A stretch of DNA of 64,000 bases from Fasciolopsis buskii (taxonomy: Eukaryota > Platyhelminthes > Trematoda > Plagiorchiida > Fasciolidae): assembly GCA_008360955.1 (NCBI GenBank), contig LUCM01010086.1:1-64000 (forward strand), written 5' to 3'. The notes below the pieces were generated by a model that was not told the DNA's origin, made no database searches, and saw only the letters and a list, made by a program, of their open reading frames with translations. A program made the translations under genes and the position numbers. Below, in pieces: positions 1 to 10,929 of the stretch; the first letter of the stretch is position 1; every line of letters begins with the position of its first letter.

Positions 1-1377
1 TATCGCAATACGTTTGAACAATTCATTGCTTCAATACTACTTCGAATTTCGGTCAAATTCATTACACGTTCAATCCATCTTCCAAAATTATTCATACTTT
101 AGGCAATTTATCATTTTTCCACAGCCTGCCTCTTGACGCAATTTGTTTGCGCAAAGTCATTTCACTTTTATCCCTGGATGTATGATCTTTATATCGATAA
201 TTCTTTCTTTCTCTTCAAATGTTGTTCATGGAGCCGATATCTCAATTGCAACCCCTCCACCCATAATCCCGCATTATACTACGACAAATCCTTGCTCCAA
301 TATTCTTCCCAATTAGGGTTTAATTTATTGCGCGTTGATTCCATCTCCCAAATATATTCATCCAGGAGCATCTCACTTGCAAACGATATGCCAAATATCC
401 CATTTATTTTAGACAAAACAATTTCACATTATTCTTTATATTAACGATGATACCCAGAAAATCTGATTCCGTGTCCTGAATTTTTGGTCCGGGCTCAAAT
501 CCCTGAATTCCACTCGTCATCACATAATCTCGCAATATAGATCAACAAATCATTGCTTCGATGGTCCTTCAAACTAGGGTAAATTTCATTACACGTTGAC
601 TCCGTCTCCCAACATTATTCATCGCGGAGCCATTATCGCAACGGCAAACCAATTGCCAAATGACGCAGTCAGTTTACCCAAAAGAATTTCACATTCCTCT
701 ATAAATTAAAGATAATGACCAGCAAACATTTATTATGCCGCCTAAAATGTTGGTCTTGTCGCCAATGCATTAATTACCTGCGCCCATTCTTGAACTCGCA
801 TTATCTTTTGAAATAACTTTTCTTCAATTCTCCCTCAATATAGAATAAAATTCCTTAAACGTTCATTTCATCTCCCAAAATGAATCATTCTGGAGCCAAC
901 ATTTCACTTGCAAACGAAATGCCAAATAACGAAATCAGTTTACAGAAAACAATTACACATTACTCCTGATATTAACCATAAAAAACAGCGCTATTTCAGT
1001 GTATCATAAATTATTGCTAACGGCGCCAATCCCTCAATTCTACATGACCTCATATAATCTCGCGAAATGTCTCCAAAAAATTGCTTCAATCTTGTCTGAA
1101 ATTAAGGAAAAATTTATAACACGTTGAATCCATCTCACAAAATTTCTCATACTGGAGCGAATGTCTCAATTGCAAAAGATTTGCCAAAATCAGTTTACAA
1201 AAAACTATTTCACATTACTCCTCACATTAACGATTATACCCAAAAAATTCATTATGCCTCCTGAATTATGAACTCTGGCGCCAATCTCTCAATTCCACAC
1301 GACCTCGCATAATCTCGCAAAATGGTTCAGCCAATCTTTCCCTCAATACTCCTTCAAATTCGGGTAAAATTGATTAT
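1..1377 (+). repeat. Diverged satellite monomers, left flank
   Basis: This stretch consists of degenerate tandem monomers of about 130 bp in the plus orientation. Each can be recognised by a block resembling 'gagccaatatctcaattgcaaacg', followed by 'tttcacattactcctt' and 'attcattacacgttcaatcc'. Monomers differ from each other far more than those in the core array to the right. The first 100 bases are a nearly exact copy of the young core unit and then change abruptly into diverged sequence. The ORF of 103 codons at 133-444 is only a chance opening in the repeat. Confidence 0.85.
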
Positions 1378-4300
1378 ACGTTCAATCCATCTCCCAAAAT
1401 TATTCATCCTCGAGCCAATATATCATTTGTAAACGTTTTGCCAAATAACGCAGTCAGTTGACACAAATCAATTTCACATTACTCCTTAAATTATCGATAA
1501 TAGCCATCAACAATTCATTCCATCTCATAAACCATTCGTCCTGGAGCCAATATCTTAATTCTTTAATTGCAAACGCCCTCCCATAATATCGCAATACGTT
1601 TGAACAATTCATTGCTTCAATACTACTTCGAATTTCGGTCAAATTCATTACACGTTCAATCCATCTCCCAAAATATTTCATCCTCGAGCCAATATATCAT
1701 TTGTAAACGTTTTGCCAAATAACGCAGTCAGTTGACACAAATCAATTTCACATTACTCCTTAAATTATCGATAATAGCCATCAACAATTCATTCCATCTC
1801 ATAAACCATTCGTCCTGGAGCCAATATCTTAATTCCAAACGCCCTCCCATAATATCGCAATACGTTTGAACAATTCATTGCTTCAATACTACTTCGAATT
1901 TCGGTCAAATTCATTACACGTTCAATCCATCTCCCAAAATTATTCATCCTCGAGCCAATATATCATTTGTAAACGTTTTGCCAAATAACGCAGTCAGTTG
2001 ACACAAATCAATTTCACATTACTCCTTAAATTATCGATAATAGCCATCAACAATTCATTCCATCTCATAAACCATTCGTCCTGGAGCCAAATACTTAATT
2101 CCAAACGCCCTCCCATAATATCGCAATACGTTTGAACAATTCATTGCTTCAATACTACTTCGAATTTCGGTCAAATTCATTACACGTTCAATCCATCTCC
2201 CAAAATTATTCATCCTCGAGCCAATATATCATTTGTAAACGTTTTGCCAAATAACGCAGTCAGTTGACACAAATCAATTTCACATTACTCCTTAAAATAT
2301 CGATAATAGCCATCAACAATTCATTCCATCTCATAAACCATTCGTCCTGGAGCCAATATCTTAATTGCAAACGCCCTCCATAATATCGCAATACGTTTGA
2401 ACAATTCATTGCTTCAATACTACTTCGAATTTCGGTCAAATTCATTACACGTTCAATCCATCTCCCAAAATTATTCATCCTCGAGCCAATATATCATTTG
2501 TAAACGTTTTGCCAAATAACGCAGTCAGTTGACACAAATCAATTTCACATTACTCCTTAAATTATCGATAATAGCCATCAACAATTCATTCCATCTCATA
2601 AACCATTCGTCCTGGAGCCAATATCTTAATTCCAAACGCCCTCCCATAAAATCGCAATACGTTTGAACAATTCATTGCTTCAATACTACTTCGAATTTCG
2701 GTCAAATTCATTACACGTTCAATCCATCTCCCAAAATTATTCATCCTCGAGCCAATATATCATTTGTAAACGTTTTGCCAAATAACGCAGTCAGTTGACA
2801 CAAATCAATTTCACATACTATCCTTAAATTATCGATAATAGCCATCAACAATCTATTCCATCTCATAAACCATTCGTCCTGGAGCCAATATCTTAATTGC
2901 AAACGCCCTCCCATAATATCGCAATACGTTTGAACAATTCATTGCTTCAATACTACTTCGAATTTCGGTCAAATTCATTACACGTTCAATCCATCTCCCA
3001 AAATTATTCATCCTCGAGCCAATATATCATTTGTAAACGTTTTGCCAAATAACGCAGTCAGTTGACACAAATCAATTTCACATTACTCCTTAAATTATCG
3101 ATAATAGCCATCAACAATTCATTCCATCTCATAAACCATTCGTCCTGGAGCCAATATCTTAATTGCAAACGCCCTCCCATAATATCGCAATACGTTTGAA
3201 CAATTCATTGCTTCAATACTACTTCGAATTTCGGTCAAATTCATTACACGTTCAATCCATCTCCCAAAATTATTCATCCTCGAGCCAATATATCATTTGT
3301 AAACGTTTTGCCAAATAACGCAGTCAGTTGACACAAATCAATTTCACATTACTCCTTAAATTATCGATAATAGCCATCAACAATTCATTCCATCTCATAA
3401 ACCATTCGTCCTGGAGCCAATATCTTAATTCGCAAACGCCCTCCCATAATATCGCAATACGTTTGAACAATTCATTGCTTCAATACTACTTCGAATTTCG
3501 GTCAAATTCATTACACGTTCAATCCATCTCCCAAAATTATTCATCCTCGAGCCATATATTCATTTGTAAACGTTTTGCCAAATAACGCAGTCAGTTGACA
3601 CAAATCAATTTCACATTACTCCTTAAATTATCGATAATAGCCATCAACAATTCATTCCATCTCATAAACCATTCGTCCTGGAGCCAATATCTTAATTCCA
3701 AACGCCCTCCCTAAATATCGCAATACGTTTGAACAATTCATTGCTTCAATACTACTTCGAATTTCGGTCAAATTCATTACACGTTCAATCCATCTCCCAA
3801 AATTATTCATCCTCGAGCCAATATATCATTTGTAAACGTTTTGCCAAATAACGCAGTCAGTTGACACAAATCAATTTCACATTACTCCTTAAATTATCGA
3901 TAATAGCCCATCAACAATTCATTCCATCTCATAAACCATTCGTCCTGGAGCCAATATCTTAATTGCAAACGCCCCTCCATAATATCGCAATACGTTTGAA
4001 CAATTCATTGCTTCAATACTACTTCGAATTTCGGTCAAATTCATTACACGTTCAATCCATCTCCCAAAATTATTCATCCTCGAGCCAATATATCATTTGT
4101 AAACGTTTTGCCAAATAACGCAGTCAGTTGACACAAATCAATTTCACATTACTCCTTAAATTATCGATAATAGCCATCAACAATTCATTCCATCTCATAA
4201 ACCATTCGTCCTGGAGCCAATATCTTAATCCAAACGCCCTCCCATAATATCGCAATACGTTTGAACAATTCATTGCTTCAATAACTACTTTCGAATTTCG

Positions 4301-5663
4301 GTCAAATTCATTACACGTTCAATCCATCTCCCAAAATTTATCATCCTCGAGCCAATATATCATTTGTAAACGTTTTGCCAAATAACGCAGTCAGTTGACA
4401 CAAATCAATTTCACATTACTCCTTAAATTATCGATAATAGCCATCAACAATTCATTCAATCTCATAAACCATTCGTCCTGGAGCCAATATCTTAATTGCA
4501 AACGCCCTCCCATAATATCGCAATACGTTTGAACAATTCATTGCTTCAATACTACTTGAATTTCGGTCAAATTCATTACACGTTCAATCCATCTCCCAAA
4601 ATTATTCATCCTCGAGCCAATATATCATTTGTAAACGTTTTGCCAAATAACGCAGTCAGTTACACAAATCAATTTCACATTACTCCTTAAATTATCGATA
4701 ATAGCCATCACAATTCATTCCATCTCATAAACCATTCGTCCTGGAGCCAATATCTTAATTGCAAACGCCCTCCCATAATATCGCAATACGTTTGAACAAT
4801 TCATTGCTTCAATACTACTTCGAATTTCGGTCAAATTCATTAACACGTTCAATCCATCTCCCAAAATTATTCATCCTCGAGCCAATATATCATTTGTAAA
4901 CGTTTTGCCAAATAACGCAGTCAGTTGACACAAATCAATTTCACATTACTCCTTAAATTATCGATAATAGCCATCAACAATTCATTCCATCTCATAAACC
5001 ATTCGTCCTGGAGCCAATATCTTAATTGCAAACGCCCCCCATAATATCCGCAATACGTTTGAACAATTCATTGCTTCAATACTACTTCGAATTTCGGTCA
5101 ATATCATTACACGTTCAATCCATCTCCCAAAATTATTCATCCTCGAGCCAATATATCATTTGTAAACGTTTTGCCAAATAACGCAGTCAGTTGACACAAA
5201 TCAATTTCACATTACTCCTTAAATTATCGATAATAGCCATCAACAATTCATTCCATCTCATAAACCATTCGTCCTGGAGCCAATATCTTAATTGCAAACG
5301 CCCTCCCATAATATCGCAATACGTTTGAACAATTCATTGCTTCAATACTACTTCGAATTTCGGTCAAATTCATTACACGTTCAATCCATCTCCCAAAATT
5401 ATTCATCCTCGAGCCAATATATCATTTGTAAACGTAACGCCCTCCCATAATATCGCAATACGTTTGAACAATTCATTGCTTCAATACTACTTCGAATTTC
5501 GGTCAAATTCATTACACGTTCAATCCATCTCCCAAAATTATTCATCCTCGAGCCAATATATCATTTGTAAACGTTTTGCCAAATAACGCAGTCAGTTGAC
5601 ACAAATCAATTTCACATTACTCCTTAAATTATCGATAATAGCCATCAACAATTCATTCCATCT
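1378..5663 (+). repeat. Homogenised higher-order satellite array, 266-bp dimeric unit
   Basis: About sixteen head-to-tail units are present. The anchor CAATACGTTTGAACAATTC begins at 1592, 1858, 2124, 2389, 2654, 2922, 3188, 3454, 3721, 3988, 4253, 4521, 4784, 5051, 5317 and 5456, so the spacing is 263-268 bp except for the last step of 139 bp. Units differ mostly by single-base indels and rare substitutions. Each unit consists of two related 133-bp halves, one starting near 'attcatcctcgagccaatat' and the other near 'attcgtcctggagccaatat', so it is a dimeric higher-order repeat. Short ORFs within it (for example 3328-3585) are repeat read-through and not genes. Confidence 0.95.
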
Positions 5664-8600
5664 CCGAAATTATTCATCCTCGAGCCAATATTTCAACTTC
5701 AAACGAATTGCCAAATAACATAGTCAGTTTACAAATAACAATTTCGCATTGCAACATAAATTCAAGAGAAGTACCCGCAAAAATACATTCTGTCTCCTAA
5801 AATTTTGATCCCCTCGCCAATGAATCAACTGCAACGGCCTTTACATGAACTTGTCATATGCAAGATCAAACGGATGCTTCGATGCTCTCAGAAATAAAGA
5901 TGAAATTCTCTACACGTTGACTCCATCTCCCAAAATTATCCATCCTTTAGCCAATATCTCAATGGCAAACGATTTGGCGAATGATGCAGTCAGTTTGCAC
6001 AAAACAATTTCACATTATTCCTTATATTAACGATAATACCCCGAAAAATTCAATCTTTATCCTGAATTTTTGGTCCTGGCGCCAATTTCTCAGTTCCACA
6101 CGCCATATTATAATCTTGCAATACGTTTCAGCAAATTAATGTTTCAATAAACCTACAAATTAGGGTAAAATTCATTACACGCTGAGTCTACTACCCAAAC
6201 TGCTATACCTAGCGCGAACATCTCAATTCCAAACGCTATGCAAAATACTGAATTCTTTTCCCACAATTCCATTTCACATTACCCTCTCAATCAACCATCA
6301 TGTCCATAAAAATATTATTATCCTCCTGAAATCATTCATACCAGCCAAAATATCTCAAATGCAAAAGCCTTCCCATGTTCTCGCAATAGGTTTCAACAAG
6401 TCTACGCATCAATGCTCCCTCAAATTGGGGTAAATTTCATGGCATGTTTATTGCATCTAGTAAAATCTTCATCTTAGCGCCAATATCGTAATTGCAAACG
6501 ATTTGCCCAATAACGCAGTCAGATTACGCAAAACAATTTCAAATTATTCCTCCCTTTACCGATAATATCCATCGAAATATCATTCTGTTTCTTAAATTTT
6601 CTTCGTAGCTTCAACACCTTATTTTTATCTCCGTCTCGTAATCTCGCATTATGTAACATTACATCATTGCCTCACCACTCCTTCATCTTAGGGTAAGATT
6701 CATTGCCTGTTCACTCCATCTCTTAACTGTTTTTGCTAGCGTCATTGTCTCAATTGGAAACGGGTTGCTGGTATCTCGCATTCTTTTTCAACAAACACTT
6801 TGCTCCCAATGGCAACAGATACAGGGGCTATTCAAATAACATGCGCCTAATCTCTTTACTCGTTCGTCTCAGCGCCAATAGGTCAATGAAAAACGAATTG
6901 CCCGTCTCTTGCAATCTACTTCAATAAACGATATTTGCTGTCTAATCTGTTAAAGACGGTTGTCATTCAAGAAACCTGCCTAAACCATCCTTAGCCATTC
7001 TTCGTCGCGAAAACATCTAAATTGTAAACGGATGACCAATCTCTTGCATTCTGTGTCAACAAAACACTTTCTCCCTACTCCGTGAGATAAGGGTAATATT
7101 CCACAAGCATGAAATTACCCTCCTTAGCTATTCGTCCCATTGGAAATACCTTACGTGAAAACGCACTGCCAAGCTCTCACTTCGAGTTTCAACAAAATAC
7201 TTTCTCCCTACTCCTTCAAATAGGTGTAATATACATCAAAATTGCGCACAATCTTCTCAGCCGTTCTTCTTGGCGCAACCGCCTCAGTTGCCACTGAATC
7301 CCCAGTCTAAATAATACGCCTTTTTTCGTCGTCTGCAAACATGCGAAATGTGGAGTAAAAATTGATTCCACTTCCTCAACGGTTTTTAATAGAGCCAATA
7401 TCTCAATTGCAAACGGATCCCCAGTCTCTCGCATTCTGTGTCCACAAAACATTTTCCAACTAATTCCTAAAGTAGGCGGCTATTCAGCAAACATGCTCAG
7501 AACATCGTGGGCTATTCGTGCCAACGCAAATATCTCCGTGACCATCGCAACCCCGTCTAAATGAAAGACCTTTTCCCGTCGCCCGCAAATATGCTTAATA
7601 TGGAATACAAACTACTAAGACTTCTTGAACTGTTCTTAATGGCGCCAATATCTCAACTGCATATTGTACGCCTGGCTCTCGCATTATTCTCCGACAAATT
7701 ATTTGCTTCCATTTCCGATACATTCGAGGACTATACGAATAACATGCGCTTAATCTCTCTACTTATTCATCCCACCGCAAATATGTTAATGGCAAACGGA
7801 TTGCTACTCTCTCACAATTTGTTTCAACAAAGCATTTTCACCATATTGATTAAAATGCTAGAAATATTCACAAGGAATCCCCAGATCGGCTTCAGCTATT
7901 GGCCTTTTCGCCAATATCCCAATAGGAAGCAGATTTCCAGTCTGGTTATTATGCCTTCTTCCGTCTTCTGCAAACTTGCGTAATACGGAAAAAATTGATT
8001 CTATCTCCTAAACCATTCCTCATAGCGGAAATATGTCAACTGCAAATCAGTTGCCAGACTCTCGCATTCCGTTTCAAAAAAGCATTTTACCACTACTCCA
8101 TGAAGTTCAGGAAATATTCAGCAAAAATGCCCTGAATATCCCTGACTGTTCTTCTTCGTGCCAACATCTGATCAGCCATCGCATTCCCAGTCCGAATAAA
8201 ACGCCTTCTCCCGCATTCTTCAGATGTGCGTAATAATGATTAAAAATTGATTCCATTTTCTAATCCGTTCTTAATATCGCCAATATCTCAAATGCATACG
8301 GACTGCTAGTCACTCGCATTTTGTTTTGAGAAAAACGACTTCCCACTACTCCGTCAAATATGAGTAATATTCAACATGTATGCCTTCAATCAACTTAACT
8401 GTTTGAGTTAACGCTAATACCTTACAAACACTCAAACTCTCAGTCTAAATAAAACTCCTCCACCTGATTTCTTCTAACGGGCATAGAAATAACTAAAAAT
8501 TGATTCAATCACCTGAACTGTTCTTACTAGCGTCATTGTCTGAATTACAAACGGATTCCCAGTTTCTCGCACCTGTTTCAGCAAAACGCTCTTCTCATAC

Positions 8601-10489
8601 TCCGTGAAATTTCGCGACGATTAAAATAAATGCCCTGAAAATTCTTAGGTGATTTGCTTCACGGCAACAACTCCATTGCACACCGAATGGCACTCACTCG
8701 CATTCTGCTTCAGCAAAGATATTTTCTCCCTACTCAATCAATTACGGACAATATTCAACAACCATTCGTAGAAAATCCACAACGTTTCGTCTCAGCGCCA
8801 ATATCACAAAACAATTGCATTTGCAGTTTGAATAAAACGCCTTCTCCCGTCTTATTCATATGTGCGTAAAATTAGAAAACATTTTGCTACTTCCTAAAGT
8901 GATCCTCATAGCAGCAGTATATCAACTGTAATACGGATTGCCAGTGTCTCGCATCTTGCTTCAACAATTGACTTCAAACTACTAAGTCAATTGTTGGTAA
9001 GATTAAAAAATCATAAATCGATAAAAATTACTTTTAATTTTAGCGTCAATATCTTAAAAAGAATCGCATTTCCAATCTAAATAAACCGTATTTGCGAGTC
9101 TTCTTGAAATAGGCGTAATATTGAAAAACATTCAATTCTATTTCATTAACCGTTCCTCATAGCGGCGGTATATCAGTTGCAAACGGATCGTCAATCTCTC
9201 GATAACAGCTTAAATAAAATACATTTTCACCCTCCTGAGTCAATTACCGGTACTATTTAACAATCCTGCCTTGAAATTACTTAACTGTTTCTTTTAGTGT
9301 CAGTACATCAGGGGCAGTCTCATTCCCAGTCTCAACAAATTGCCTTCGCCCGTCTTTTTCGGATATGCGTACTACTGATTACCAAACAACTCTATCTCCT
9401 TAACCGTTCCTTATAGCAGCAATATCTCAACTAAAAACGGATTGCCAGTTAACCACATTCGGTCCCAACATTAGATAATTTTGCCCTTACCAGTCATGTA
9501 GCGGTACGATTGGAGAAACATGCACGGGAACTACTTATCTGCTCATCTTGGTGCCAATATCTCAACGGCAGTCTCACTGCCAGACTAAATGAAAGACCCT
9601 CGCCCGTCTTCCTCGAATGTGCGTAATATTGAATACTAATTGTTTCTATCTCCTAAACTGTTCCTCATAGGAGCGATATATAACATGCAAACCGATCGCC
9701 AGTCTCTCTCCCTACTCTGTCAAGTACCGATAATTTTGAATAAACATACCCGGAAAATGCTTAACTGTTCGTCTTAGTGCCACTATCTCATGGGCAGTCC
9801 CATTTCCAGTGTGAATGAAACGCCCACGCCCCTCTTCTTCAGATTTGCGTACCATGAATAAATAATTAATTCTCTCACTTAAACTGTTCCTCATCGAGAC
9901 AATATGTCGCTTTCTAACCGAGTGCCAGTCGCTCGCATTTCGTTTTAATAAAAGACATTTTCTCCCCACTCCTTCAGGTACTGATACTGTTCAAAAAAAC
10001 ACGCCCACAATCTACGTAATATTCGCCCCAGCGCTGACAACTCACCTGGAAACGGATTGCCAAAGTCGCCGATTCTGTTTCAACGGAATATTTTGCACCT
10101 ACCCCGTCAAGTACCGTTACTATCGAATAAACATGCCCTGAAAATACTTATCTGTTCGTTTTGGTGCCGATATCTTAACAGTAGCCTCAGTCCTAATCTA
10201 AATAAATTGCCATCGCCCATCTTTTTCAAATGTGCGGAATGTTCAATGCAATTTAATCACATCTCCCACTCTTTTCTTCAAAGCTGCAATACATCGATTG
10301 CGAACGGAGAGCGATTGTATCTGATTCTATTTCAACAGATCATTTTTGAGCTGCTCGGTCCAGTATCGGTACTGTGTATTGATAATTTTTAACTAATCGT
10401 CTTAGTGTCAATTTCTCAGGAGCAGTGTCATTTCCAGGCTAAATGAAACGCCCCCACCCGTCATATTCGAATACGCGTCATAATGAAAA
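5664..10489 (+). repeat. Diverged satellite monomers, right flank
   Basis: The 266-bp periodicity ends at about 5663, and strongly diverged monomers of about 130 bp follow in the same orientation up to a single N. The conserved landmarks are 'gccaatatctcaa.tgcaaacgga', 'ctcgcatt.tgtttcaacaaa' and 'ctccatctcctaaactgttc'. Monomers here are individually distinct, with no visible higher-order periodicity. ORFs such as 7561-7983 (140 codons) and 10,057-10,392 run through several monomers and carry no recognisable domain. Confidence 0.85.
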
Positions 10490-10490
10490 N
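10490..10490. other. Assembly gap (single N) inside satellite
   Basis: A single N follows 'taatgaaaa'. Diverged monomer lies to its left and a nearly exact core-type unit begins immediately to its right, so this is most likely a contig join within the array and the true array length is unknown. Confidence 0.8.
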
Positions 10491-10870
10491 CAAACGCCCT
10501 CCCATAATATCGCAATACGTTTGAACAATTCATTGCTTCAATACTACTTCGAATTTCGGTCAAATTCATTACACGTTCAATCCATCTCCCAAAATTATTC
10601 ATCCTCGAGCCAATATATCATTTGTAAACGTTTAGCCAAATAACGCACTCAGTTGGCACAAATCAATTTCACATTACTCCTTTAATTTTCGATGATACTC
10701 CTCATTCTATCTTTTAAACCATTCCTTCTTCATCCTTTCCATTTTCTCTCACTTTTTTTCAATCTTTTCTTTACGTAAATTCTGCTTCGAATTTCAGTCC
10801 ATTCCTCTCCACTTTTGGTCACTTTCAGTAAACGCAAATATTTTAAGACCATATCCAATAACTTTGCTTT
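10491..10870 (+). repeat. Isolated core-type satellite unit grading into diverged sequence
   Basis: Bases 10,491-10,640 match the 266-bp core unit almost exactly, including the CAATACGTTTGAACAATTC anchor and 'ttattcatcctcgagccaat'. After that identity decays quickly, and only fragments of the monomer can be followed to about 10,870. It is about 5 kb from the main core array and directly adjoins the gap. Confidence 0.8.
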
Positions 10871-10929
10871 CAGGATGATGATTTTAGGAGAAGCAATTCT
10901 TTTACTTATCTTTTATCGTTAATTTAATA

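Noticed and set aside
1378..5663. CRISPR-like regular repeats
   Set aside because: The repeats are 266 bp and directly abutting with no unique spacers, and the surroundings are eukaryotic transposons. It is a tandem satellite.
7561..7983. 140-codon plus ORF in the diverged satellite
   Set aside because: It spans several satellite monomers, and its peptide repeats the monomer landmarks.
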